Of a stretch of DNA of 64,000 nucleotides, positions 43,399-51,761 are shown piece by piece. The number at the start of each line of letters is the position of its first letter. The first letter of the stretch is position 1. This stretch comes from Bacteroidaceae bacterium. GTDB lineage: Bacteria > Bacteroidota > Bacteroidia > Bacteroidales > Bacteroidaceae. The stretch is from contig JAEEZS010000055.1 of the NCBI GenBank assembly GCA_016291905.1, positions 124,001 to 188,000 of the forward strand, read 5' to 3'. The notes beneath the pieces were generated by a model that was not told the origin of the DNA, did no database searches, and was given only the letters and a program-made list of their open reading frames with translations. A program made the translations under genes and the position numbers.

Positions 43399-44025
43399 TC
43401 ATGGAACTGTGAGGTCGTATACTCTCAGTAGAAGCTTAGATCTCTGTTCCAGAGTTTTGTTCCCCATTCTTGAGAGATAGTCAGAGAAGCGTTCTCGGTT
43501 GAATTCGCTTTGCATGAAGTCCTCGTCCAGTCGGAGTTCCTCCATATCCGATTCCGTCTTGTAGTAGGGATTCAGGTAAAGCAGGTCGAGCAATGCCTTT
43601 TCGGGTGTGGCAAATAGCAGGCCACGTCCGTTCTGTATCATCTTTATCTCATAGCCGAAATAGAGCGGAGTCTTTAAGTTCTGATAATGAAAAGAGCCAA
43701 AATCGTTCTCGAACTTTGCGGTCTTCAGGGTGGTCACACTCGTCAGCTGCACCACCTCTTCGGGTATCATCCCATAGAACGACAAAGCACTATGCAGGCT
43801 GATATACGAAGGGGCATAGATGCGGTTAGCTACATAGCGCGAGAAATCCGGCACTTGTCGATACTCGGGAAAGGCGTAAAACTGGTTTCTCAGCTTCACC
43901 AAAAGCCCCTTCCGACACCAACGCGTCAGGTTGTTACGGTCGAAATCTTTCTCCCATAGCAGCACCTGATTGATGTGGAAACACCCCATCGGGTACATCC
44001 TCTCTCTGAAGGTCAGAAAGTCCAT
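43399..44025 (-). CDS. AbiEi-type antitoxin/transcriptional regulator
   Basis: The 208-residue protein has an N-terminal winged-helix region (INQVLLWEKDFDRNNLTRWCRKGLLVKL) and YISLHSALSFYGMIPE, typical of AbiEi-family antitoxins. ATPEKALLDLLYLNP is the conserved C-terminal block. It should bind the shared promoter and offset the toxin encoded next. A consensus promoter at 44054-44084 lies just upstream, within the flanked cassette. Together with the toxin gene it forms a self-contained two-gene module. Confidence 0.88.
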   Translation of the reverse strand: MDFLTFRERMYPMGCFHINQVLLWEKDFDRNNLTRWCRKGLLVKLRNQFYAFPEYRQVPDFSRYVANRIYAPSYISLHSALSFYGMIPEEVVQLTSVTTLKTAKFENDFGSFHYQNLKTPLYFGYEIKMIQNGRGLLFATPEKALLDLLYLNPYYKTESDMEELRLDEDFMQSEFNRERFSDYLSRMGNKTLEQRSKLLLRVYDLTVP

Positions 44026-44053
44026 AAAACCTCATTTTGTTTCTAAAACGCAG

Positions 44054-44084
44054 CAAATATAGCGACTTTTGGAAACAAAACCAA
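44054..44084 (-). promoter_or_regulatory. Promoter of the AbiE cassette
   Basis: TATATTTG at 44061-44054 and TTG at 44084-44082 are 20 bases apart on the minus strand, a full match to TTG/TAnnTTTG. Confidence 0.65.
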
Positions 44085-44131
44085 CATCTAGTGCAAAAAA
44101 CTGCACGCAAATCCTTTTTTTTCTGTGAAGA

Positions 44132-44192
44132 GTTTCCGAGACGCGCCTCGCCATCGACAACCACAATCCGCTGGTAATAATGAAAGCGGTAA
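44132..44192 (+). repeat. Direct repeat, right copy: displaced 3' end of cbiET
   Basis: This copy reads on in frame to a different ending (codons for NTPAS then TAA at 44208). It is either the original 3' end of cbiET separated by the insertion, or a piece of another strain's cbiET brought with the cassette. It has no start codon and is a gene remnant. Confidence 0.85.
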
Positions 44193-44223
44193 ATACTCCC
44201 GCATCCTAAAAAACGTTTGGTCT

Positions 44224-44709
44224 TTAAGGAAGGATAGATTCTTCTTTTTGGTTTATATTATCACTCTTGCTTTTGCGAAAAAGCAAAACAAATGGATTGT
44301 AAAATGGTATTAGGCAGAAAAGCCAGCTTCGTCCCATATCACGACATCGTCTGATGCATTGAAAACAATAGAAGACGAACAGGATGTCTAATATAATGGA
44401 TAGAACCAGAAACTCACGGCCTAGTTCGGAAATATAGTGTGCGCTGGCATAAGTGCATTCCACCAAAAGAAAAGCCCCAAGCGGCAAAAAGCCGCCAATG
44501 AGGCATACAAAGCCCATAATCCCACAGAACGTCAAATTGGTGTTGAAATTGAAACCTTGAAGATGATTTATATATCCGAAATGGGCCACCATTATATATG
44601 ACACATAAATGCCGAGCAAGGCGCAAAGGAATACCCCAAGAAACCCTATTCGTCCAATCGTCCCCTTTGGGGAAACAAAATTCTTAAACCAGAAAAAACA
44701 CTTTTTCAT
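44224..44709 (-). CDS. DUF805 membrane protein, first copy
   Basis: The 161-residue protein has four hydrophobic segments and the DUF805 signature CIRRCRDMGRSWLFCLIPFYN near its end. N-terminal FVSPKGTIGRIGFLGVF matches the usual KGRxxRxxFW segment. Function of the family is unknown. It is a paralogue of the gene at 45657-46091, with which it shares the sequence around the start codon (TTTTTCATACGGCT), and the two flank an ADP-ribosylglycohydrolase gene. Confidence 0.88.
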   Translation of the reverse strand: MKKCFFWFKNFVSPKGTIGRIGFLGVFLCALLGIYVSYIMVAHFGYINHLQGFNFNTNLTFCGIMGFVCLIGGFLPLGAFLLVECTYASAHYISELGREFLVLSIILDILFVFYCFQCIRRCRDMGRSWLFCLIPFYNPFVLLFRKSKSDNINQKEESILP

Positions 44710-44810
44710 ACGGCTGTTATATTTTCAAGCGGTTATCTACCATTTCAGGTCATCTGCTATATCATTTCCATTTTTCCCGAGGCGACCCCAATCTAAATAT
44801 CGAGCGGAAT

Positions 44811-45614
44811 TCAGATAACATCGTCATTTACTACCTTATCAAACCGCACGCTCACATCCACCATCCAGTCGGAAAGTTTTCTTATTGCTTGGCTGACAAG
44901 AGCGGCAGGCATCTTTTTGAAATAGGTATAAGCCATTGGGCCGGCAATAGCGGCAAGGGTATCTGCATCGCCCCCAAGGGAGATGGCCAGTTTGATGCAG
45001 TCGACATAATCTTTTGATTCGAGGAAGCAGATAATAGCAGGACCTACGGTTCCTTCACATGTGGAATTAAAGGAATAATCATCATGAATATCAGCATACG
45101 GCTTATCGGCCCAATCAGGATAGTTTGTATTTAAGATCTGAGTACGGACGAATTCCTTATCCTTACCATTCTTTAAATGGAAAATGGTTAAGGCTGTAGC
45201 TATCGCTCCTTTGATTCCTTCTGGATGATTATGTGTGGGTGCAGCTGTTTCTGTAGCCATACGGATACATTCCTCTTCCGTTTGGGCAAGCCATCCAGCA
45301 GAGGAGCAACGCATAGCGGCACCATTACCCAAGCATCGATAAGGCTGAGGATGATGGCTGGACATCCAAAGCTTGAACTTGCTGCTAAAGCCAGCATGAC
45401 GATGCTCATTACCACACTTCCAAAGATTCATCGTCATATCAAGATGGTCAATGAAAGCCTCAGCACAGGCAAATGTCAGTACTGTATCATCCGTAAAGTG
45501 TGCACGCGAACTGAACAGCTTCACCTTGTCATATTCTTTAATGCGATGACTCTTGCTCTCATAAGCACTTCCAGCAATGTCACCAATCGCCTCACTAATA
45601 AGATAATTATTCAT
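44811..45614 (-). CDS. ADP-ribosylglycohydrolase family protein
   Basis: The family (DraG/ARH) removes ADP-ribose from proteins or nucleic acids using two magnesium ions. The 267-residue protein has IGDIAGSAYE, HFTDDTVLTFAC (the metal-binding TDD motif), PTHNHPEGIKGA and the C-terminal metal site SLGGDADTLAAIAG. All key residues appear intact, so it should be active. It lies between two DUF805 genes in the island that also encodes a DarT-like ADP-ribosyltransferase, suggesting it reverses that modification. The link is inference. Confidence 0.92.
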   Translation of the reverse strand: MNNYLISEAIGDIAGSAYESKSHRIKEYDKVKLFSSRAHFTDDTVLTFACAEAFIDHLDMTMNLWKCGNEHRHAGFSSKFKLWMSSHHPQPYRCLGNGAAMRCSSAGWLAQTEEECIRMATETAAPTHNHPEGIKGAIATALTIFHLKNGKDKEFVRTQILNTNYPDWADKPYADIHDDYSFNSTCEGTVGPAIICFLESKDYVDCIKLAISLGGDADTLAAIAGPMAYTYFKKMPAALVSQAIRKLSDWMVDVSVRFDKVVNDDVI

Positions 45615-45656
45615 AAGCTTTTATTTATGGGATAATGGAATCATTTTTTTCTTTGT

Positions 45657-46091
45657 CTAATTCTCTCTTTCTTGGCTTCTCTTAAAAAGTAACACAAAAG
45701 GATTATAAAAGGGAATCAGACTATACCACCAGCTCCGCCCCATATCGTGGCATCGTCTGATGCACAGAAACCAATACCAGACGAAAAGGGCGTCAACGAA
45801 CAATGCCAGTAAGGAAGAAAAAAAGTCTTGATCTATACAATAATAAGTAGCTCCAGCAAGTACAATAGCGCCAAGTGGTAATAAACCTCCACATAAAACA
45901 ATCAGCCCCACACCCACATAATAACTCAAATAGAGATTCCATCTTACACCCAATCCAAAAAGGAGACAAAAAGTAGTATAAAACAGAAAGATAGAAAGAT
46001 TGGCACCAAGAAACACAATCCAGAATCCCTTTCTATCCAGCGTCCCTTTTGGGGAAACATAATCTTTCAATAATAGAACCCACTTTTTCAT
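45657..46091 (-). CDS. DUF805 membrane protein, second copy
   Basis: The start at 46091 (MKKWVLLLKDYVSPKGTLDRKGFW) matches the paralogue at 44224-44709; the frame is open 18 bases further. The 144-residue protein has four hydrophobic segments and the DUF805 signature CIRRCHDMGRSWWYSLIPFYNPFVLLF. It follows the lipoprotein gene by four bases and precedes the ADP-ribosylglycohydrolase gene by 42 bases, so the three are probably co-transcribed. Function unknown. Confidence 0.87.
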   Translation of the reverse strand: MKKWVLLLKDYVSPKGTLDRKGFWIVFLGANLSIFLFYTTFCLLFGLGVRWNLYLSYYVGVGLIVLCGGLLPLGAIVLAGATYYCIDQDFFSSLLALFVDALFVWYWFLCIRRCHDMGRSWWYSLIPFYNPFVLLFKRSQEREN

Positions 46092-46095
46092 ACGG

Positions 46096-47388
46096 CTATT
46101 CTTTGTCAAAACGATCAGGTAATGTCATTGCCATCTCCGTAAGAGCATTGTTCCCAAAGTTGTTTTCACCATACCTGTTCAGGTTACACGTTCGGACAAG
46201 GTTATAGGCACAGTTCATGGCAAAGAAATCATCAGGATGAGACTGTATTCGTTTCAGGCAAGCGCAAAAGCATATTTTCCGCATCTGGTTATAATATTGA
46301 TTGGGAATACAGGAATCACGCGACATGCCGAAATACATATATTGACATAATGCACGCCATGTAAGCCAAATGTTATCAAGGACTGGACAATACAGTCCGC
46401 TTTCAAGTAACCGCTCCCCAACAGCCACAATCCATGCATCCTCGCCTATTGACTTCTTGTTGTTCGCCCATAATCCCCAAAGAGTAATCTGGTCGTCGAA
46501 AGTACGGGAAGAGTTTAATTCGCCCAGTATTACTTTCAGCTGCTTCTCTGAACGTGCTTTCTCATAGCGAGTAATCATATCATTAAAGATACGGGAAGAC
46601 TTTAATTCGTCAAGTATTGCTTTCAGTTTTATCTCTGCATCTGCTTTTTCATAGCGTATATAGCTCTCGCGCACACTTTTACCACCTAACGATTCTATCA
46701 GGTCATTATGTTTTTCATAAAAAAAATCTGAGTCTGTAATGAAAGAATTCATTTTTTCTTCAAGAAGATTCATATAGGTCTCCAAGTATTCATCTATGGG
46801 TATGTCCTCATTCCAATCCTCAATGGGGAGGTTCATAAGCGCAAGCATACTGTCTTGGCAATTCTTTGCTGCCAGACGTATTTCCTCATCGTTAAAGATG
46901 CCGGTATCCAACTTCCTGATGGCATCTTTCACATCCTCACCATCATAATCCGTAACAGTCGTTTTCCCTCGATGCCAGAACTCTATATTGCTCCACACAT
47001 TCCATATCCAGACGAAGCCATTATACAAATCCTCCGCAAAAGCCAGAAACGGATGGGGTGATTCGGCATATTCTGGAGCCCTCATGACAAACGAAGTGTC
47101 TTCTGACAAATAAGCCATTATTTGTGGCGGACCATCAGGCGATTCATAAGTAACTGTCTCTGGAGCATTACCCCTCAAAATCGATGACACAATCGAATCA
47201 TTTTCTTCTTCCCCATGTTTTTCATAATAATCATACGCCTGGAGGATATCAGAAATATCTACGGGATTGTTGTCGTCAAGATAATCTTCATAGTTCTCTT
47301 TGGAACTACAACCACAAAACATTGCAGACAAACTGCAAGCTATCACTAATACACGGCAACTAAAAACTATCAAACGTCTTGTTTCCAT
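46096..47388 (-). CDS. Lipoprotein of unknown function
   Basis: I do not recognise the family. The start at 47388 (METRRLIVFSCRVLVIACSL) gives a lipoprotein signal with cysteines at AMFCGCSS; the frame is open to 47430. The 430-residue protein is rich in charged residues. It contains two tandem units of about 28 residues near positions 255-310 (RYEKADAEIKLKAILDELKS and RYEKARSEKQLKVILGELNS), probably a helical hairpin repeat. Cysteines and hydrophobic residues in the last 100 residues suggest a folded domain. It leads the group with DUF805, ADP-ribosylglycohydrolase and the second DUF805. Confidence 0.7.
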   Translation of the reverse strand: METRRLIVFSCRVLVIACSLSAMFCGCSSKENYEDYLDDNNPVDISDILQAYDYYEKHGEEENDSIVSSILRGNAPETVTYESPDGPPQIMAYLSEDTSFVMRAPEYAESPHPFLAFAEDLYNGFVWIWNVWSNIEFWHRGKTTVTDYDGEDVKDAIRKLDTGIFNDEEIRLAAKNCQDSMLALMNLPIEDWNEDIPIDEYLETYMNLLEEKMNSFITDSDFFYEKHNDLIESLGGKSVRESYIRYEKADAEIKLKAILDELKSSRIFNDMITRYEKARSEKQLKVILGELNSSRTFDDQITLWGLWANNKKSIGEDAWIVAVGERLLESGLYCPVLDNIWLTWRALCQYMYFGMSRDSCIPNQYYNQMRKICFCACLKRIQSHPDDFFAMNCAYNLVRTCNLNRYGENNFGNNALTEMAMTLPDRFDKE

Positions 47389-47581
47389 AATACGTTTTCT
47401 CTTCATTTTTTCAACTACCATAGTTGGCATTTTCTCATTAGTTTGTACGCACCAGCAACGGTCAACATCGGCTCATGTACCATCCAGCTGTTTCCTGTGC
47501 GTAATGATACACCTCTTCTTACTTCTAATATGGCTATCTTTCCAATCAAGACCTTTTCCATTCTGCAAAAAAAGTTTGATG

Positions 47582-47638
47582 CAAAGGTAGTCATACTTCC
47601 CCTTTTCCACCAAACAAATTATCTCCGCAAGCCTTGTG
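47582..47638 (-). promoter_or_regulatory. Promoter and upstream motif of the lipoprotein operon
   Basis: TACCTTTG at 47589-47582 and TTG at 47613-47611 are 21 bases apart on the minus strand. The 15-base motif CACAAGGCTTGCGGA (47638-47624) lies 35 bases upstream of the -7 box. A one-base variant lies 45 bases upstream of the kinase-gene -7 box (56683-56669). The leader before the start codon is about 190 bases; nothing else is seen in this gap. Confidence 0.5.
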
Positions 47639-47650
47639 AAAATGGTATTT

Positions 47651-48907
47651 TTATTCCCAGACGACCAGTCTGCGCGGGAGGGTAATCCGTTTTTGCTCTC
47701 CGCCCTTGCCTGCAATATAGTATTGCTCGGCAAGCGACGCATCTACTTCCGCCAGGATGGCGGCTTTGATGCGAGAGCACTTCTCGTTAATCGAGTTAAG
47801 CAAGGGATTGGTCACATCCTCTATGCTTTTCTGCACTCTGCCGGTCAAGCCAAGCGGTTTTATTTTCGCATATAGTTCCGTCAGCTCTTCCCGATAATCC
47901 GGCAGCTCCTTGAACGCTATTCCCTCAGGGTGCTTCAGGTATAGCAGATAGACAGCCTTTGCCAAAGGCTCCAGCTTCACCTCCTTATTATAATCCGAGA
48001 GCATGACTGCCCCGTCTTTGGTGATGGTCAGCCGGCTGTATTTTATCTGGTGTTTCAGCTTGTCATCGTGGAAGCCCAAGCGCCAGATGGTCTTGTCACA
48101 CCGCTGCCCCTCGTAGTATTTATACAGCACATCGTTGAAGATATCGTCAGGAGCGACAAGGTCGAAAAGTGTCATGCACGACCTGACCTTCAGCACATCG
48201 GGAAAGCCCAGGATATCGTCCGCCGACTTGTTGCTGCAGTCAAGAAGCGCTTTTGTGATTTCCCTCAGCCGCTTCCCCAGCACAGGATGCTCCAGATAGG
48301 CCATGGCTTCCTCTTTGTTGCTGATGCCGTAGAACTCCGAGTTGTAGCTGTGTCCCAGACCTTTTATCTGCGGAAACACGTACCATATCCAATGGCTCTG
48401 TTTTCGTCCGTTCCTTATTTCTCTTAGCGCATCGTTGTATGACCCCCACGCGCCGTCCTGCGCCTTGACGAAACGCTCCAAGTCATAGTGGGTTTCTCCT
48501 CCGCCCAATGCCTCCACAAAGCTTTTGGGGAGGCTGACATTCCTCAGCTCCAAGGCATCGATAAAGAACTGCGCCATCTCCTCATCGTGATATCCGGCTA
48601 TGCCACAGCCCACACGAGTCACGAGGAAGAACAGCTCTGTATGCGCTTTGGCGAAGGCGATGAACCTCTCTATGGCAGCCCTTACCTCGTTGTCCTTGCG
48701 CACATTCTTTCCGTAATCCACAGGAATGGCATAGCTCTGCCCTTGCAGACCCTCTGCCTGCCCCCACACAGCCCCGAACTTCTTTCGGGCCGTACCCGAA
48801 GCACCACCCGTATGATAGCCCAAGGCATTACTGCCGAACACAAAAATCTGATTGTGCAGCAACGTGTCTATGTAATCCGGAGTAAAGCCCATCGTCCTCT
48901 CTTCCAT
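47651..48907 (-). CDS. A1S_2505/macro-like plus DUF1810 fusion protein
   Basis: Three regions are visible in 418 residues. Residues about 17-130 (IFVFGSNALGYHTGGASGTA, GLQGQSYAIPVDYG, VTRVGCGIAGY) match the A1S_2505 phage-related family, which looks macro-domain-like. Residues about 140-270 (RFVKAQDGAWGSYNDALREI, HWIWYVFPQIKGLG, KVRSCMTLFDLV) are DUF1810. The last 145 residues form an unassigned domain ending in KRITLPRRLVVWE. A macro-like domain could bind or remove ADP-ribose, which would fit the DarT-like gene in the same operon; this is inference. The gene starts four bases after the PP2C stop. Confidence 0.8.
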   Translation of the reverse strand: MEERTMGFTPDYIDTLLHNQIFVFGSNALGYHTGGASGTARKKFGAVWGQAEGLQGQSYAIPVDYGKNVRKDNEVRAAIERFIAFAKAHTELFFLVTRVGCGIAGYHDEEMAQFFIDALELRNVSLPKSFVEALGGGETHYDLERFVKAQDGAWGSYNDALREIRNGRKQSHWIWYVFPQIKGLGHSYNSEFYGISNKEEAMAYLEHPVLGKRLREITKALLDCSNKSADDILGFPDVLKVRSCMTLFDLVAPDDIFNDVLYKYYEGQRCDKTIWRLGFHDDKLKHQIKYSRLTITKDGAVMLSDYNKEVKLEPLAKAVYLLYLKHPEGIAFKELPDYREELTELYAKIKPLGLTGRVQKSIEDVTNPLLNSINEKCSRIKAAILAEVDASLAEQYYIAGKGGEQKRITLPRRLVVWE

Positions 48908-48911
48908 CTTT

Positions 48912-49694
48912 TTATAGTATAGCTAATGAATAATCGTCGTGTCCTATCAGTTTTTTGTTCCGAAGGCCCTGCAGATGCTGTTTGACGTTCCAGCTGTTCT
49001 TGCCGTTCAGCAGCTTGTCCACCACGCTCTTTTCAAAATCCACCTTCTTCATCCCCAACGCCATTCTGATGAAGTTGCTGTTCTTTGTCTGTGCGTCGAT
49101 GGCCTCTTGCAGCTCGTCGGCAAACTCGTCCCTGTGCGCCACTTCATACATCATCAGGATGTAATGGGCCAACGCGTCGCTGGCAGCAAAGACGATGCTC
49201 TCTTCGTCCGTTTCAAACGTTCCGCTCTTGAAGCCGTTTTCATCCGTCGGGTCTTTGCAGTTCACCAGATAGGGGGGCTTGTTGAAGTCCACGATGCGCC
49301 CAAACGTATGCTGCAATCTGCCCGTCTTCCTGTCAAAGCAGAACGCCACGCTGTCGCCGTAGCTCATCCATTGTCCCTCCTTCCAGACTGCCACCAGCGT
49401 AGCAAACGAGCCCTCATCGTAGAACTTGTTCAGCAGCATACCCCCTTCTGCCTCAGCCGTTTTCTCGCAGGCGTTATAGAAGGGTTCCCAGATGCCGTCT
49501 ATCCAGCTGTCGAAAGCCTGATAGTCCGTGATGGGTAAATCCGGCAGATGCTCTACCAGATACCTCGACCATTTGTCGGCAAACACGCCGCCTCCCCCAG
49601 CACCATCCGAAACGGCTATCCATTTCTCCGTGCATTGGGCAGCGTCCTCGTTGACGGCACCCTCGTCAAACTTCGCTATCGACAAGGCTTTCAT
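48912..49694 (-). CDS. PP2C-family protein phosphatase
   Basis: The start at 49694 (MKALSIAKFDEGAVNEDAAQ) overlaps the stop of the VWA gene by four bases (ATGA); the frame is open further upstream. The 260-residue protein has the PP2C metal-site motifs NEDA, WIAVSDGAGGGG and VFAASDALAHYIL, but is divergent. PP2C enzymes remove phosphate from Ser/Thr. Its expected partner is the kinase encoded at 52952-56593. The arrangement of VWA protein, PP2C and kinase recalls the TerY-P triad described in tellurite-resistance-type stress systems. Confidence 0.85.
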   Translation of the reverse strand: MKALSIAKFDEGAVNEDAAQCTEKWIAVSDGAGGGGVFADKWSRYLVEHLPDLPITDYQAFDSWIDGIWEPFYNACEKTAEAEGGMLLNKFYDEGSFATLVAVWKEGQWMSYGDSVAFCFDRKTGRLQHTFGRIVDFNKPPYLVNCKDPTDENGFKSGTFETDEESIVFAASDALAHYILMMYEVAHRDEFADELQEAIDAQTKNSNFIRMALGMKKVDFEKSVVDKLLNGKNSWNVKQHLQGLRNKKLIGHDDYSLAIL

Positions 49695-51139
49695 TGATTC
49701 TGGCTGATGTTTGTGGGCGTACCAATATCCATCAGCTTGATAAGTGTGGTTGCATCGGCGAACACACCCATAGCAACGTGTCTTCCTGTCCTCGTGTCGT
49801 TCAGGCATCGGGCAATGTCAACATTATATCGCTCAGGTAAAAGACTCGACATCTCAAAAAGATCTTCTCCGTATGGATTGCCGCCAAGTTCTCTTTTTTC
49901 AATAGGACAAGCAATGGGTTTCAATGATTCATCGCCCGCGAAGTGAATGTTGAAGAGTATCACGTTTCCATCATTGGTGAACATCGCTTTCAGCTCGTTC
50001 GCCTTCTGCATCACCTCGTCCTTCGTGGCATGATTATATTCGCCATCCGTAATATGGATTACCGTAGGTGGGTAGCAGTCCTTATCATGATGCTCCATCA
50101 TCCACTCATCCAGCAGATTCCTTGCATAGTCAAAAGCCTTGTGGTAATGCGTCCAGCTGCCGTCGTGACGGGCACTTACCCATTGCACCAGTTCCACCTC
50201 CTTCACCTGAACGCCCTTTCGCGTCCTGGTCTCTTTCCGCATCACAATCTTGGTGAAGGGATGGTTCTTCAGTTCTTCGGGCGAGACGAAGTCCCTCCCT
50301 TCCAGCTCTCCCTGCCATCCGCTATAGGCATCCACGCCATAGCCAACGACGGCAATGTCGTAGTAGTGCCGTGTTTCGCCCATCTTCACGCATCGCAGCA
50401 CCAGCTCATTGATTTGGTTGTTCACAATCCGTGCAGCAGCCTCAGCCATCGTCATTTCCTCGCCATTGAGATAGGTGCTCTGTTCCATGCTCACAGAGTG
50501 GTCCACCAGGAAGATGAATGCCGTAGGTGTGTTTCTCGTAATCTGTGCCGTATAGGGTATCTTGGCTTGTAGCTGCTTGGGCTGGGCAGGAAGGGGAATG
50601 CCGAAGTTGCCGATGTTCTTGATGTACTTCAGGGGAATGAAGTTCTTCACCAGCACCTCAGCCTTATAGTACATCTTCGCATCGTCGCTCATGTCAAAGT
50701 AACGTTGCCCCCAGAACAATCCGAAGTGAACGGCTTTCAGGTCATCCAGGCTGCCCCCCACATTCGCGCCGTTCTTGGTCATGTTCCTGTCGGCATAGAG
50801 CGTGTCCTCCCAAAGTGCCGCTTCGAGGTCGATTTCCAGTATGACAGGGTTGGAGATACGTCCGTCATTCATGGCAACAAACATCATCGGATGGTCTGGC
50901 ACGAAGCTCAGTCGGGCGTAGTATTCCAGCCCGTCGCGCGTGTCAAGCGAGCGTGAGGTATCGCTCCCTCCAGGCTTCGTAATCTTGATGCCCTTCTCCT
51001 CACAGTCTTTCCACGAGTACAATCCGCCATGCCTGATGATGGACTCCAGGTTATCCCTGTCCGTAAAGTGATAGAGCTTGTGGATTCTGCCCTCTTTGAG
51101 CACTTGCTCATACGCCTGCCAGTTACTTTTCTTATTCAT
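49691..51139 (-). CDS. DarT-like ADP-ribosyltransferase fused to a VWA domain
   Basis: Residues about 18-180 match the DarT/DUF4433 family that ADP-ribosylates thymidine in single-stranded DNA: LYHFTDRDNLESIIRHGGL (His24), YARLSFVPDHPMMF and YYKAEVLVKNFIPLKYI, with Glu161 as candidate catalytic residue. Residues about 205-465 form a von Willebrand A domain with the metal site DHSVS (Asp213, Ser215, Ser217). The VWA part resembles TerY-like proteins and probably mediates regulated protein contact. Its start overlaps the DUF6939-like gene and its stop overlaps the PP2C gene, so these are translationally coupled. The target could be DNA, RNA or protein. Confidence 0.8.
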   Translation of the reverse strand: MNKKSNWQAYEQVLKEGRIHKLYHFTDRDNLESIIRHGGLYSWKDCEEKGIKITKPGGSDTSRSLDTRDGLEYYARLSFVPDHPMMFVAMNDGRISNPVILEIDLEAALWEDTLYADRNMTKNGANVGGSLDDLKAVHFGLFWGQRYFDMSDDAKMYYKAEVLVKNFIPLKYIKNIGNFGIPLPAQPKQLQAKIPYTAQITRNTPTAFIFLVDHSVSMEQSTYLNGEEMTMAEAAARIVNNQINELVLRCVKMGETRHYYDIAVVGYGVDAYSGWQGELEGRDFVSPEELKNHPFTKIVMRKETRTRKGVQVKEVELVQWVSARHDGSWTHYHKAFDYARNLLDEWMMEHHDKDCYPPTVIHITDGEYNHATKDEVMQKANELKAMFTNDGNVILFNIHFAGDESLKPIACPIEKRELGGNPYGEDLFEMSSLLPERYNVDIARCLNDTRTGRHVAMGVFADATTLIKLMDIGTPTNISQNQ

Positions 51140-51761
51140 AGTCGTCGAATAATGTGGGTTCGATAATCTTTTTTGTTCTCTTCTTTTTAGGGGCTTTTTG
51201 AGGGGCTTTCTCTCCGTAGGGATAGATGCCCTCCACGTATGCCTTTATCAGCGACGCATGCGACAGAGGCCTCTTCGCATTCTCCACATCGGCATTCGTG
51301 TCGTAGTCCAGCAGCACTATCGTCTTTGTCTGGGATGCCTCTTTCAGCCTGTCCATAATCGCCTTTACCTTATTTTCCAACACCCAGCGGTATGTCGGAA
51401 TGTATATCTGTTTCCTTGCGTCGATATAACTCAAAAGCTCTGTGCCGTTCACTCCTTTCCGATGTCCGAGCGGCTTGCCGAAGCGGCGTACCGTCCGTTT
51501 CAGCCCTTTCATTGTGTCGTTCTCGAATAGCGTGATATCCACATCAGCCCCCTCAAACACCTTCAGCCCCTGCCAGATGGCTTCCACGCAGGTTGCCGTA
51601 TAGCCCTCGCTGAAGGGCACGGGTATGCCCCCGTGCGGATAGAACGGGCTCAGCTTCACCAGCCCGTCCTTCGCCCCGCTGGTGACGTCTGCCAGTATCG
51701 CATCCGGATATTTCTTCCGTATCGTTTCTGGCTTCTTCCGCTTCGATTCAATGATGATCAT
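51132..51761 (-). CDS. DUF6939-like protein
   Basis: The 209-residue protein begins MIIIESKRKKPETIRKKYPD and contains LVKLSPFYPHGGIPVPF, RRFGKPLGHRKGVNG and ARKQIYIPTYRWVLENKV, consistent with the DUF6939 family. The C-terminus is Lys/Pro-rich and ends LFDDYE. I see no known catalytic motif. Its ATG directly follows the TAA of the short remnant upstream, and its end overlaps the DarT/VWA gene by eight bases. Such coupling suggests it acts with that protein, perhaps as substrate adaptor or inhibitor, but nothing shows this directly. Confidence 0.7.
   Translation of the reverse strand: MIIIESKRKKPETIRKKYPDAILADVTSGAKDGLVKLSPFYPHGGIPVPFSEGYTATCVEAIWQGLKVFEGADVDITLFENDTMKGLKRTVRRFGKPLGHRKGVNGTELLSYIDARKQIYIPTYRWVLENKVKAIMDRLKEASQTKTIVLLDYDTNADVENAKRPLSHASLIKAYVEGIYPYGEKAPQKAPKKKRTKKIIEPTLFDDYE

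Noticed and set aside
42571-44120. AbiE cassette as part of a phage or transposon
   Set aside because: No integrase, transposase, terminal inverted repeats or phage structural genes are visible; only the 61-bp direct repeat supports insertion.
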